Notes: generated from the sequence alone by a model not told the origin. A stretch of 64,000 nt of DNA from Mucilaginibacter mali (GCF_013283875.1 NZ_CP054139.1:4650001-4714000); one strand, 5' to 3'; counted from the stretch's first letter, positions 7,666-16,459 are shown. Translations and numbers: made by a program.

Positions 7666-9476
7666 AAAAAGAGGCCGTATCATAAATCAAATGATGCGGT
7701 CTTTATTTTTTTAGCCTAATAGCTGAATTTGGTATTGAGTTTCTATGGAATTTTTTGAGGGGGAGGGGGTAGCTTTCTTGGGCGAACCTGAGTGGTAAAA
7801 CGACTCATTTAAGCCGCTTTTTTCCTTAGATTTTGTGCGATTGCAACTAAACCCCATTCTATTTCTACTTTTTCCTTGCCGCGGAGCATAAACCGTTTAA
7901 AGCCATGGTTCTGCTTAATATTACCAAATACAGGTTCTACATCAAAGCAGCGTTTCTTTCGCCGTTGTATGCCTTCTTCACTGTTTAACAGCTCGTGCGC
8001 CTTTTGTTTCAGGCGGTTCAGGTTTTCATTGATTTCAATGATCCGATTCCCTTTTGATTTATGGCAAATACCGTTCAGCGGACAGTTAGCGCAGTTAACT
8101 GCCTGGTATCTTTTTACCGTTTGTTCAAACTCCGTGCTTGTTTTTCTTTTACTTGTTCCGATGAAATTCATTTGCTGGCCCATCGGGCAGATGTAACAAT
8201 CTTTCTCCTGGTTGTAAAAAAGCTTATTTGCTGCAAAAGGGTGCTTGTTGTTGTGATTCTCATTTTGTTCCTTATCGAACATCCCATACTTTACAAAGGC
8301 GATTGTTCCTTTTTGTTCCAACCGCGTGTAGTTCTCCTCGGAGCCATATCCGGCATCGGCTGTAAGCACTTGCGGTGCTTTGCCAAAGCTGACTTCATGC
8401 TGCGCTAAATGAGCACTTAATGTATTGGTGTCTGTGGTGTTGGAGTGAATGGTGTAATTGACAATGAACTGGTTGGATGTGGATATCTGAACATTATACC
8501 CCGGTTTTAACTGGCCGTTTTTCATGTGGTCTTCCTTCATCCGCATGAATGTGGCATCCGTATCGGTCTTGGAATAGCTGTTGCGTTCACCCAGCAGAGC
8601 TTCCTGCTGCTCATAGCGGGCAATGGCCTGCGGGTAATGTTTGCTGATATACCGCAGCTTGCTTTTGACCTGTTTGGAAACATCCTCACGCGAGGAAAGC
8701 TTCTCATTGAGTTTATCTACTGCGGCATTGACCTTTTCACTGTCAATAACAGTAAAGTCAGGCGGATCAGGCAGCCTGTCTTCTTCTTTTGCTACGCTTT
8801 GGGCATAGTCCCATATCTCTGACAGCTGCTTTTTCATCTTTTCCTTATTGGTCTGAATCGCTTTCTTCCAGACAAAGGTATACCGGTTTGCATTCGCCTC
8901 TATCTTTGTCCCGTCCGTATTCACTTCTTCAATACTGAGCAGGCCTTCCTCTGCCAAAAGTTTCACCACATCTTCGAACACATCACGCAGCGCATGCTTC
9001 AAACGTACGCCCCGGAAACGGTTGATCGTATTATGATCAGGATAGTTCATCGAACTCAGCCACATCAGGTAAACGCTTTCCCGGCAGGCTGCTGCCAGCT
9101 TTCGGCTGGAGTAGGTGTTGGTTACATACCCATATACCAGCACCTTTAACAACATTTGCGGGTGATAGCTTGAACTCCCGCGGATATGATAAGCTTTCAG
9201 CAATGGTTCCAGATAGAGCCTGTCGATCACATCGTTAACTACACGCACCGGGTGCGATGCCGGAACTAATTCGTCAAGTGTTGGAGGAATAGCCATCAAC
9301 TGCCGTTGCTGGTAGGGCTTGAATACAGGTCTTTTAGAGGACATACTACGCTACTTTCGATACATAAATATATGAAAATCAGATTATTATATCAAATAAA
9401 TACCCCTCTTTATTCCAATAAATTATGCACAAATAAAAAAGAGGCCATACCATGATTTATGATACAGCCTCTTTTT
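7666..9476. mobile_element. IS1182-family insertion sequence, apparently complete
   Basis: The element is about 1.81 kb. Its terminal inverted repeats are 24 bp with one mismatch: left 7666-7689 contains GAGGCCGTATCATAAATCA, and right 9453-9476 is the complement with T for C. It encodes one intact transposase on the minus strand. Each end is also self-complementary: 7661-7712 folds into a long hairpin with loop AAATCAA, and 9431-9476 does the same. These end hairpins, with A- and T-tracts on either side, look like transcription terminators that would insulate the transposase. I found no convincing target-site duplication. It sits just after the tRNA-Asn terminator. Confidence 0.88.
7809..9344 (-). 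CDS. IS1182-family DDE transposase
   Basis: The 511-residue transposase has the IS1182 layout. The N-terminal domain ('FKPYQQRQLMAIPPTLDELV', then 'RGSSSYHPQMLLKVLVYGY') precedes a DDE core with first Asp in 'VNTDGTKIEAN', second Asp in 'LTADAGYGSEENY' and Glu in 'CFDVEPVFGNIKQNHGFKRF'. A cysteine cluster 'CYICPMGQQM' and 'NCANCPLNGICH' before the final motif could bind zinc. It is full length with no frameshift, so the element may still be active. Confidence 0.96.
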   Translation of the reverse strand: MSSKRPVFKPYQQRQLMAIPPTLDELVPASHPVRVVNDVIDRLYLEPLLKAYHIRGSSSYHPQMLLKVLVYGYVTNTYSSRKLAAACRESVYLMWLSSMNYPDHNTINRFRGVRLKHALRDVFEDVVKLLAEEGLLSIEEVNTDGTKIEANANRYTFVWKKAIQTNKEKMKKQLSEIWDYAQSVAKEEDRLPDPPDFTVIDSEKVNAAVDKLNEKLSSREDVSKQVKSKLRYISKHYPQAIARYEQQEALLGERNSYSKTDTDATFMRMKEDHMKNGQLKPGYNVQISTSNQFIVNYTIHSNTTDTNTLSAHLAQHEVSFGKAPQVLTADAGYGSEENYTRLEQKGTIAFVKYGMFDKEQNENHNNKHPFAANKLFYNQEKDCYICPMGQQMNFIGTSKRKTSTEFEQTVKRYQAVNCANCPLNGICHKSKGNRIIEINENLNRLKQKAHELLNSEEGIQRRKKRCFDVEPVFGNIKQNHGFKRFMLRGKEKVEIEWGLVAIAQNLRKKAA

Positions 9477-9491
9477 ATGTTTCGGGATATT

Positions 9492-10943
9492 TTATAATCC
9501 GCTGTCTTTTTTCACTTCTACGGCATCTTGTACCGCTTGCGGCAAGGCTGATAACAGGTTATAACCAGTAGCTTGCTCAATAGAGCGAACGGTTACGATG
9601 TACTTGGTCCAGTCCTTATCAATGCTGTTGATGTTTGGCGTGTTCACGGCAATTATACGGGTGCTGGCGCTAACACGGGCCACATCGCCATCACCGGTTG
9701 GGATGATCACCGCTACCTTCCATACGTTTGATGGTACGGTAACATGGCCACTATTAATGGTATTGGCCGCGCCGTTGCTGCCGGTACCGCCGGTGCCATA
9801 GCTGCCCATAATAATATAAACCTCGTTACCCTGTAAAGTTTGCAGGCGCAAGTACGATTCCAGGTTGTTCCAGGTTTGCTGGTTATTTTGCGGGGCCTGC
9901 GGGATCATATTCGTCATCAGGAAGGTTGCGCCGTTAGCTGCCACCGAGCTGGTCCTGTCGGCCGACGGGCAGTTGTGGCCTCTATCAAAGCCCGAACCTG
10001 AGTAGCTGTTGCTTTGCACCGCGTAATCACCGGCAGGCAGGCCGCTCCAGGCCGCAAAATTATCCAGTCGGCCGGTAGCGTTGGTGGTATTGCTTGCGTC
10101 AAGGTGCCAGCTTACCCAGTTTGGTTCGCCGCGTGTAGCGTTGTATGATTCTACGTAGTAGCCCTGATCTATTAAATAGTTATCGCCGGTTACTACGGTA
10201 GTCGTCGCGTTTGATGGGTTGCCGAACAGCATATTACTGTTATCGCCGCTTGTTGGCGGGGCATCAGTGCCAATTACCACAGGGCGTGCGCCGGCCGGGG
10301 TTGATGTACCGCTGCCGGTATCGCCATCGCCGCCGGTATCTGGCGTGCCTACAATAAAGCCCGGGTCGCCGGTACCTTTAAACACTACGTCATCAATGTT
10401 AATGCGGGTAGTACCGGTTTTAGTGATCTTGAAGCGCACCTTGGTAGTTACCGTAACTTTAAACGAGTCGGTAACCAGCGTGGTCGACGTTTCGTTGATG
10501 GTGCTGCCTAACTGTGTATAGGTGGTACCACCGTCGGTCGACATTTGCAGTTGCCAGGTAGAGGTAGCGTCGGTGCCGTATTTAGCGTGGCTGATCTTGA
10601 TGAGTGTAAGACCGCTGATATCAAAATTCATACCGATGCTGCCGGTACGCAGGCGCACCGATTTAGCGCCATCCTTAACATCGGGGGCGGTATTGCCTAC
10701 CAGGGCATCGTTAAAATCCCACAGACCGGTAGCCAGGTTAATGTTACCATCGGCATAGGCCGCTTTAACGCCACTTTCAAAATCTTCGGTAATAACGTAA
10801 GCTTTTGGCTGGGCAGGTGGGGTAACCGGGGTAGTTTTAGTAGTGTCGGTTGGGTTAGTTATGCCATTATCGCTTTTGCGGCAACTCGCGGCAAGTAAAG
10901 CAATAAGGGCAGCGGGGTAAATGAGTAATTTGTTGATCTTCAT
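9492..10943 (-). CDS. Secreted DNA/RNA non-specific endonuclease lipoprotein (NUC1)
   Basis: From the ATG at 10943 the product is 483 residues and starts with a lipoprotein signal (lipobox LAAS-C near residue 20). Residues of about 45-200 form a beta-rich domain like those that precede catalytic domains in Bacteroidota secreted enzymes. A Gly/Ser/Thr-rich linker follows. The C-terminal nuclease has the DRGH active-site motif ('FDRGHNCPSADRTSS') and the metal-binding asparagine in 'MTNMIPQAPQNNQQTWNNLE'. It probably degrades extracellular nucleic acid at the cell surface for phosphate or nitrogen, or clears DNA from biofilms. It lies directly beside the IS right end, but its coding sequence is intact. 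Confidence 0.92.
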   Translation of the reverse strand: MKINKLLIYPAALIALLAASCRKSDNGITNPTDTTKTTPVTPPAQPKAYVITEDFESGVKAAYADGNINLATGLWDFNDALVGNTAPDVKDGAKSVRLRTGSIGMNFDISGLTLIKISHAKYGTDATSTWQLQMSTDGGTTYTQLGSTINETSTTLVTDSFKVTVTTKVRFKITKTGTTRINIDDVVFKGTGDPGFIVGTPDTGGDGDTGSGTSTPAGARPVVIGTDAPPTSGDNSNMLFGNPSNATTTVVTGDNYLIDQGYYVESYNATRGEPNWVSWHLDASNTTNATGRLDNFAAWSGLPAGDYAVQSNSYSGSGFDRGHNCPSADRTSSVAANGATFLMTNMIPQAPQNNQQTWNNLESYLRLQTLQGNEVYIIMGSYGTGGTGSNGAANTINSGHVTVPSNVWKVAVIIPTGDGDVARVSASTRIIAVNTPNINSIDKDWTKYIVTVRSIEQATGYNLLSALPQAVQDAVEVKKDSGL

Positions 10944-11178
10944 ATGTTCGTATTTCTGAGGGTACAAATTTGCAGATTGTTTATTAACTTATCGTTAATC
11001 GAAACAATGTTTTTAGAAAAAATCAGCTACATACAAGAAATGGAATTGTTTTAATGGGCGTGATTTTTTAGAAAATTGAAAATCAGCGGGTTTATGGTGA
11101 TGTTGTCTGAATAAGAGTTTTTCTGGATTAAAGGATTTACAGGATCCTGCAAATTCTAAAATTTTGTAAATTCTGATC

Positions 11179-11186
11179 TATATTTG
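11179..11186 (+). promoter_or_regulatory. Candidate -7 promoter element for the flavoprotein gene
   Basis: TATATTTG matches the Bacteroidota -7 consensus TAxxTTTG and lies 32 bp upstream of the ATG at 11219. A TTTG at 11163-11166 is closer than the usual -33 spacing, so the upstream half of the promoter is not clear. The rest of 10968-11178 shows no gene or strong repeat. Confidence 0.45.
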
Positions 11187-11218
11187 CAGCGTCCGGGATA
11201 AAAACCCGGCCCCACAGC

Positions 11219-12769
11219 ATGATCAAGGAAACTGAAATAGTGTGCGCCCCCGAGGTGCACGATAACCAGGCCGCCATTACCAAACAGGCATCGCTGCAGA
11301 TCAATATCCCCGTAAACCGTATAAAAGGCATTAAGGTACTGAAGCGATCGATAGACGCGCGGGGCCGCAAGGTAATTTACCGTATGCAGGTGCGGGTATT
11401 TGTTGATGAACAGCCCCAGCCTGAGCATTACACCGTTAACTACCCCAATATAAAGGAGGCAAAGCCGGTGATCATCGTAGGTGCCGGACCGGCGGGTTTA
11501 TTTGCCGCCCTGCAATGTATAGAACAAGGCTTTAAACCGATCGTTATCGAGCGTGGTAAAGACGTAAAGCAGCGCCGCCGCGACCTGGCCGATATCAATA
11601 AACAAGGCGTGGTAAACCCCGAATCGAACTATTGTTTTGGCGAGGGTGGCGCGGGGACTTATTCGGATGGAAAGCTGTACACCCGGTCGACCAAGCGCGG
11701 CGATGTGAACGCTGTTTTAAAAGCCTTTGTAGCACATGGCGCGCCCGAAGATATTTTGGTGGATGCCCGCCCGCATATCGGCACCAACAAGCTGCCGCAG
11801 ATCATCACCGCCATGCGCGAAACCATTTTGAATGCGGGTGGCGAGGTACTGTTCGATACCAAAGTAATAGCTTTAATTATTGAGTTCGATCAGATAAAAG
11901 GCGTAAAAACATCCGCAGGAGAAACACTAAAAGCCAACGCCGTGATACTCGCTACCGGCCACTCCGCCCGTGATATGTTTGAGATGCTGCACAGCCAAAA
12001 TATCCTGATAGAAGCCAAGCCATTCGCTTTGGGTGTACGTATTGAGCATCCGCAGGAGATCATCGACCGCGCCCAATACCATTGCGATGTGCGCGGCGAA
12101 TACCTGCCCCCATCCTACTATAGCCTGGTAGAACAGGTTGATGAGCGCGGCGTGTTCTCGTTCTGCATGTGCCCGGGCGGTATCATCGCCCCCTGCGCTA
12201 CCGAACCTAACGAAATTGTAGTAAACGGCTGGAGCCCCAGCAAGCGTAATAACCCCTACGCCAATTCGGGCACGGTGGTACAAATTAATTTAGAGGATAT
12301 TCCCGGCGATAATGCCGATCCGTTTAAGCTGCTCAATTTTCAGAAGCAGGTAGAGCAAGCCGCATTCGCAGCAGGCGGCGGCCTGCTGGTAGCCCCGGCC
12401 CAGCGCATGGTTGATTTTGTGGAGGGACGCCTATCGGCCGATCTGCCAAAAAATTCGTACCTGCCCGGCACTAAAAGCGTGGCTTTAAAGGATGTGTTGC
12501 CCCAACTGGTGCACAACCGCCTGCGCAAGGCGTTGCCTGTATTCGGCAAAAAGATGAAGGGTTATTATACCAACGAGGCGATATTGGTCGGTGTAGAATC
12601 GCGCACTTCATCGCCCGTAAAAATACCCCGCGACCGGGAAACCCTGCAGCATCCGCAGATTACCGGCTTGTTCCCTTGTGGCGAAGGGGCGGGTTATGCA
12701 GGCGGGATTATCTCGGCTGCCATTGATGGGATAAATTGCGCGGTGGCAGCGATGAAACTTTTGGGGTGA
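11219..12769 (+). CDS. COG2509-type FAD-dependent oxidoreductase
   Basis: The 516-residue protein has an N-terminal domain of about 80 residues, then a dinucleotide-binding fold 'VIIVGAGPAGLFAALQ' (about 84-99) and the family signature 'NYCFGEGGAGTYSDGKLYTR'. The C-terminal 'LFPCGEGAGYAGGIISAAID' completes the FAD site. This is the COG2509 group of uncharacterised flavin dehydrogenases related to geranylgeranyl-reductase-like proteins. The reaction is unknown. The gene is monocistronic by context. Confidence 0.9.
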   Translation: MIKETEIVCAPEVHDNQAAITKQASLQINIPVNRIKGIKVLKRSIDARGRKVIYRMQVRVFVDEQPQPEHYTVNYPNIKEAKPVIIVGAGPAGLFAALQCIEQGFKPIVIERGKDVKQRRRDLADINKQGVVNPESNYCFGEGGAGTYSDGKLYTRSTKRGDVNAVLKAFVAHGAPEDILVDARPHIGTNKLPQIITAMRETILNAGGEVLFDTKVIALIIEFDQIKGVKTSAGETLKANAVILATGHSARDMFEMLHSQNILIEAKPFALGVRIEHPQEIIDRAQYHCDVRGEYLPPSYYSLVEQVDERGVFSFCMCPGGIIAPCATEPNEIVVNGWSPSKRNNPYANSGTVVQINLEDIPGDNADPFKLLNFQKQVEQAAFAAGGGLLVAPAQRMVDFVEGRLSADLPKNSYLPGTKSVALKDVLPQLVHNRLRKALPVFGKKMKGYYTNEAILVGVESRTSSPVKIPRDRETLQHPQITGLFPCGEGAGYAGGIISAAIDGINCAVAAMKLLG

Positions 12770-12809
12770 TGGAGTGTTTGATTTTAATGCTAATGAGCGC
12801 GGGATTGTG

Positions 12810-12925
12810 CGATTCCCTCCCACCGGGAGGGTGTAGGGAGGGGTTTATACGTTATTACATTGCGACGAAACCCCTCCCTGCCACCACACAGCCAGCCGCA
12901 CCCCTCCCCAAGGAGGGAATTATCT
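12810..12925. repeat. GC-rich palindromic repeat (TTCCCTCC family)
   Basis: The outer arms ATTCCCTCC (near 12811) and GGAGGGAAT (near 12913) and the inner arms AGGGAGGGGTTT and AAACCCCTCCCT form a nested inverted repeat about 115 bp long. It occupies the gap between the flavoprotein and DinB genes. Related arms occur at 3020-3039 and, more loosely, near 21035, 33785-33840 and 57655-57680. This is a MITE-like or REP-like element with no coding capacity. Confidence 0.6.
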
Positions 12926-12946
12926 ATTAAGATAAACATAAGACTT

Positions 12947-13426
12947 ATGAAAACAGCAGATAAACTCATACAAGAATTTGAAAAAGTATTTTCCGGCCAG
13001 CCCTGGTACGGTCCATCAATATACGAGATACTGGACCGCGTAACATTCGATTCTGCTTACGAAAAACCATCGCCGGCTGCGCATAACGCGGCCGAGATCA
13101 TCCTGCATATGCTTAGCTGGACCGAAGAGGTAATGGACCGCCTGAACGGCATGACGGCAGGCACCCCATCCAGCGGCGACTGGCCCGAACCCGGCGCGCC
13201 CGACGAACAGAAGTGGAAGCTTTGGATCAGCGACCTGAAATTGGCCAACGCCAACCTGATCCGCACCATCCGTGATCTGCCCGAAGAACAATGGGATGAA
13301 CTCATAGATGACCGCCGCGGCGAGGAACCCGTTACCACCCACGCCGAACTGGTTTACAGCTTCATCCAGCACCAGATCTATCACGCCGGGCAAATAGCCA
13401 TCCTGGTAAAGATTGTTAATGGCTGA
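12947..13426 (+). CDS. DinB family protein
   Basis: From the ATG at 12947 (159 residues) this is a DinB/YfiT-like four-helix-bundle protein. Candidate metal ligands are in 'AAHNAAEIILHMLSWTEEV' and 'SFIQHQIYHAGQIAILV', where His-x-x-x-His near the C-terminus is the family hallmark. An earlier in-frame start at 12860 lies inside the palindromic repeat and is not credible. DinB-like proteins include thiol transferases and DNA-damage-induced proteins of unknown activity. Confidence 0.88.
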   Translation: MKTADKLIQEFEKVFSGQPWYGPSIYEILDRVTFDSAYEKPSPAAHNAAEIILHMLSWTEEVMDRLNGMTAGTPSSGDWPEPGAPDEQKWKLWISDLKLANANLIRTIRDLPEEQWDELIDDRRGEEPVTTHAELVYSFIQHQIYHAGQIAILVKIVNG

Positions 13427-13433
13427 GCATGCT

Positions 13434-13571
13434 GGCAATTTAACCACAAAGGGCACGAAGATTTTCACAAAGGACACAAAGCCTTTATTTCTTAAATTAG
13501 GTTATAAAATCTTTGTGAACTTTGTGCCGACAAATTTGCTATTTCTTTGTGGCCTTTGTGGTTAAATTGCC
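13434..13571. repeat. Dispersed inverted repeat R1, copy a
   Basis: The ends GGCAATTTAACCACAAAGG (13434-13452) and CCTTTGTGGTTAAATTGCC (13553-13571) are a perfect 19-bp inverted repeat. The interior holds several partial CACAAAGG/CTTTGTG arms. Other copies are at 32911-33072 and 48634-48777, with a half copy at 52221-52280. All lie between genes. Confidence 0.8.
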
Positions 13572-13605
13572 TCCAAATCCAGAGATCTATCAAATAAAGT
13601 AACCT

Positions 13606-14163
13606 ATGAAAAATACCCCAAACACCGCTCTCTTAGTAATGGATATGCAGATAGGCATCGTTAGTCGCCTGGCCGATCCGAAGCCTGTATTGGCCAATGT
13701 AACCAAAGCCATTGCTCATGCCCGCAAAGCCGGCGTCCCCGTTATTTACGTTACCTTAAAATTCAGGCCGGGCATGCCCGAAGTAAGCAGCAACAACACG
13801 GTTTTTGCATCGTTTAAAGCGCAAGGCGCGCCGATGGATACCGAAGCTTTCGCACAGGTGCACCCCGATCTGGCCCCGCAGGATGGCGACATCATCATCA
13901 AAAAGCTTCGCTACAGCGCGTTCCCGGGGAATGATCTGGATATGATCCTGCGCGCGCAGCAAATCACCCATCTGGTGCTTACCGGCATTTCCACCAGCGG
14001 CGTGGTGTTATCCACTTTACGCGAAGCTGCCGATAAGGATTACCAGCTAACCGTACTTTCTGATGGCTGCGCCGACCATGATGAGGAGGTGCACCGGGTG
14101 CTGAACACTAAGGTGTTTCCGCGGCAGGCGCAGGTGATGAGTGTGGAGGAGTGGGTGGGGTAG
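13606..14163 (+). CDS. Isochorismatase-fold hydrolase-like protein lacking the catalytic cysteine
   Basis: The 185-residue protein has the isochorismatase/cysteine-hydrolase fold. The catalytic-type Asp is in 'VMDMQIGIV' (Asp13) and the lysine in 'IIIKKLRYSAFPG' (near 99-100). At the position where nicotinamidase-like enzymes carry cysteine, the motif reads 'TGISTSGVVLSTLREAAD', aligning valine 133 with the nucleophile. It therefore belongs to a subgroup that cannot use the usual thiol mechanism; EntB-like isochorismatases also lack it. The function is unresolved. A short GTCATTG/CAATGAC palindrome follows at 14173-14201. Confidence 0.82.
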   Translation: MKNTPNTALLVMDMQIGIVSRLADPKPVLANVTKAIAHARKAGVPVIYVTLKFRPGMPEVSSNNTVFASFKAQGAPMDTEAFAQVHPDLAPQDGDIIIKKLRYSAFPGNDLDMILRAQQITHLVLTGISTSGVVLSTLREAADKDYQLTVLSDGCADHDEEVHRVLNTKVFPRQAQVMSVEEWVG

Positions 14164-14214
14164 CTCCAGCTTCGTCATTGAGGTACGAACGAAGCAATGA
14201 CATTCATTTTGTCC

Positions 14215-14595
14215 TCAATCCCCCACCATTATCACATGCCCATCGCAATCGCTTATTAAAAACTCGCGGCCATAGCTGCGGTGGATGATATCCTGTATGA
14301 TGTTGGCGCCGGCGGCTTTTACCTCGGCGTAAAACAATTCTATTTCGGGCACCCAGATCACAAAGTCGGTTACTTCGCTGCCGGGTACCTTGTTGGTGTG
14401 TACGGCCGCATTGCCGTTTATTTTGCCGAAGTGGATCTGGAAGCCGTCGCGCTCCACCATGGCATATACGGGTGGATCGAGGAAGTAACCGATCAGGCGG
14501 AAGCCTAATACATTGATATAGTATTCGGCGGTTTTAACCACATCGGGTACGCGCAGTTGCGGGGCTATGCCTATAAGTTGTGCTTTGGTGGACAT
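14215..14595 (-). CDS. VOC family protein, bleomycin-resistance-like
   Basis: The 126-residue protein shows the VOC fold ('APQLRVPDVVKTAEYYINVL' at 11-30 and 'SDCDGHVIMVGD' at the end). The usual C-terminal metal-ligand glutamate is absent (HVIMV in place of xxxEL), which points to a ligand-binding instead of a metal-enzyme role, as in bleomycin-resistance proteins. It starts about 5 bp after the toxin gene stop on the same strand and could share its transcript. Confidence 0.8.
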   Translation of the reverse strand: MSTKAQLIGIAPQLRVPDVVKTAEYYINVLGFRLIGYFLDPPVYAMVERDGFQIHFGKINGNAAVHTNKVPGSEVTDFVIWVPEIELFYAEVKAAGANIIQDIIHRSYGREFLISDCDGHVIMVGD

Positions 14596-14599
14596 GGGG

Positions 14600-14893
14600 T
14601 TAATAATTGAGCGGTTTTCTGCTGGTATGCCTGATGCGTAATATCTTTATTTCAGATTTTTTTATTCGATATGATACCCGGTATTCATTAAATTCAAATG
14701 CACGAAAACTGCCGTCATTGCCATTTTTATATTTATCGATAGGATATATATTATAGTTCTCCGGTAAATTTTCTATCCTTGATACGATGCCATCCTCTAC
14801 TTCTATGGCATAGTCAATAAATCCTTGTCCCGATATAAAATCCAGCGCCTTTTCTAACTGAGATAACGCCGCCTTAGACCAATTAACCCTCAC
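14600..14893 (-). CDS. ParE/RelE-superfamily toxin
   Basis: The 97-residue protein has the RelE/ParE toxin fold: an N-terminal helix pair 'VNWSKAALSQLEKALDFIS', a central beta-sheet with 'EYRVSYRIKKSEIKILRIRH' and a short basic tail. Conserved arginines and tyrosines in the sheet are typical of ParE (gyrase poison) or RelE (mRNA cleavage); which one cannot be decided. Its ATG overlaps the antitoxin gene by 11 bp, the usual coupling of such modules. The pair is more AT-rich than its surroundings. Confidence 0.85.
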   Translation of the reverse strand: MRVNWSKAALSQLEKALDFISGQGFIDYAIEVEDGIVSRIENLPENYNIYPIDKYKNGNDGSFRAFEFNEYRVSYRIKKSEIKILRIRHTSRKPLNY

Positions 14894-15125
14894 CGGAGCG
14901 TTTTCTTCTGTTTGCGAGATAATTCTTCACCTCATCGTGTGTCAAATACTCGCCTGCATCCATCTGCGCTTCCGCTTCGTCTAAATCTTTATTATACTGC
15001 CTTAAAAAATCAGGTTCAGCTAATTCGTTAACGTTAGTTGATTTATAATTATAATGCCCGTTTTTAAGAAAGTCTAAAAGCGCTTTTTCTTCGTGCTCGT
15101 TATATGTAAACACCTGTATGGTCAT
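14883..15125 (-). CDS. Putative antitoxin of the ParE-like module
   Basis: This 80-residue protein (ATG at 15125; two codons upstream is only a TTG) precedes and overlaps the toxin gene. Its C-terminus 'EAQMDAGEYLTHDEVKNYLA' resembles the tail of toxin-neutralising antitoxins of the ParD/RelB type, in which an acidic helix wraps the toxin. The N-terminus (TIQVFTYNEHEEKALLDFL) lacks an obvious ribbon-helix-helix signature, so DNA binding is uncertain. The role is inferred from the position and the tail. Confidence 0.7.
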   Translation of the reverse strand: MTIQVFTYNEHEEKALLDFLKNGHYNYKSTNVNELAEPDFLRQYNKDLDEAEAQMDAGEYLTHDEVKNYLANRRKRSGEG

Positions 15126-15233
15126 ATACAAATTTAACTATTAATAATATCAATTACAATCCGTTCCGTTGCTCCACTTTATCACCCCACTGCCATAATC
15201 CATCTCCTGACAAATCATCCACAACCACCTGTT

Positions 15234-15241
15234 TACATTTG
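15234..15241 (+). promoter_or_regulatory. Candidate -7 promoter element for LLM monooxygenase
   Basis: TACATTTG matches TAxxTTTG and ends 18 bp before the ATG at 15260, implying a very short leader. No convincing -33 TTG is at the expected distance. Confidence 0.45.
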
Positions 15242-15259
15242 TGTTGATATAGCTAATAT

Positions 15260-16279
15260 ATGAGCACAAAAAACATCCGCCTCAGCGTGTTAGATCAATC
15301 GCCTGTACGCAAGGGCGCTACCGCCGTACAGGCCGTTAACGAAACTATCCGGCTGGCTAAGCTTACCGAACAACTGGGCTACCACCGCTACTGGGTGGCC
15401 GAACACCATAATACCGGCATCCTGGCTGGCTCAGCCCCCGAAGTATTGCTGGCCCACCTGGCCGCACATACAAAAACCATGCGTATCGGCTCGGGCGGCA
15501 TTATGCTGCCCAACCACAGCGCGCTTAAAGTGGCCGAGAACTTCCGCATGCTGGAGGCCCTGGCTCCCGGTCGCATAGATCTGGGCATGGGCCGCGCGCC
15601 GGGCACCGACCGCATTACCGCCTCGATGCTGAACCCAGGTAACCAATTCCGCGAGCAGGATTTTATTGAGCAACTGATGGACCTGCAACATTACCTGCAC
15701 GATACCGCCGATCCCGGCACCATTCAGCAGAAGATCCGCGCCATCCCGCAGGTGGATACTGTGCCTGCACAATGGCTGCTGAGCAGCAGCGGGCAAAGTG
15801 GCCTGTTTGCCGCGCACTTTGGCATGGGTTTTTCGTACGCGCATTTTATTAACCCGGTGGGCGGTCCGCAGGCCGTGAAGATCTACCGCGAAAGGTTCCA
15901 GCCCTCGCAGGACCTGGCGCAGCCCGAGGTGAACATGGCCATCTTTGTATTCTGCTCCGAAGACCCGGAGAAGGTGGCGCAGCACAAGGCTGTGATGGAT
16001 GCCCGCTTCCTGCAGTTTGAAAAAGGCGTGATCACACCCTTAAGCTATGCCGATGTTAAGGATGCCGTTTACACCGATGCCGAGCAGGACCGCCTGCGTT
16101 ATAACCGCCAGCGCGTAGTAGCCGGCAACCCCGAAATGGTGAAGACACGCCTAAGCCAATTGGCCGAAAGCTACGATACAGACGAAATAATGGCCGTAAC
16201 CATCTGCGAGGATTTTAACGACCGGCTGAAGAGTTACGAATTACTGGCCGGTTTATTCGGGCTTGAACCTCGTTTATAG
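15260..16279 (+). CDS. LLM class flavin-dependent oxidoreductase (MsnO8-like)
   Basis: The 339-residue protein is a luciferase-like monooxygenase. The N-terminus 'RLSVLDQSPVRKGATAVQAV' and 'YHRYWVAEHHNTGILAGSAP' are the signature of the short-chain MsnO8 subgroup. 'GSGGIMLPNHSALKVAENF' and 'GRIDLGMGRAPGTD' line the flavin/TIM-barrel site. It probably uses FMNH2 and oxygen; the substrate is unknown. It is monocistronic and divergent from the toxin-antitoxin pair. The 180 bp after it (16280-16459) hold nothing I can identify. Confidence 0.92.
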   Translation: MSTKNIRLSVLDQSPVRKGATAVQAVNETIRLAKLTEQLGYHRYWVAEHHNTGILAGSAPEVLLAHLAAHTKTMRIGSGGIMLPNHSALKVAENFRMLEALAPGRIDLGMGRAPGTDRITASMLNPGNQFREQDFIEQLMDLQHYLHDTADPGTIQQKIRAIPQVDTVPAQWLLSSSGQSGLFAAHFGMGFSYAHFINPVGGPQAVKIYRERFQPSQDLAQPEVNMAIFVFCSEDPEKVAQHKAVMDARFLQFEKGVITPLSYADVKDAVYTDAEQDRLRYNRQRVVAGNPEMVKTRLSQLAESYDTDEIMAVTICEDFNDRLKSYELLAGLFGLEPRL

Positions 16280-16459
16280 GGTCGATCCTTATTGCTGTCG
16301 CCAACGTCTCCGTGGTTGTAGCAAAGCGAACTCGCCAAACTATTTTAGCAGATGGCAATCACCTTGTTATACTTTTAGGGTACATTGTCCGTTCCTAAGG
16401 CGAGGGATTTCTTTTTGCGAAGAATAAAAGCCCCGCAACCACTAACCCAAATCTGACAC

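Noticed and set aside
7662..9480. Target-site duplication of the IS1182 element
   Set aside because: Flanks AATA and ATGT next to the inverted repeats do not match, and shifting the ends by one base gives no duplication.
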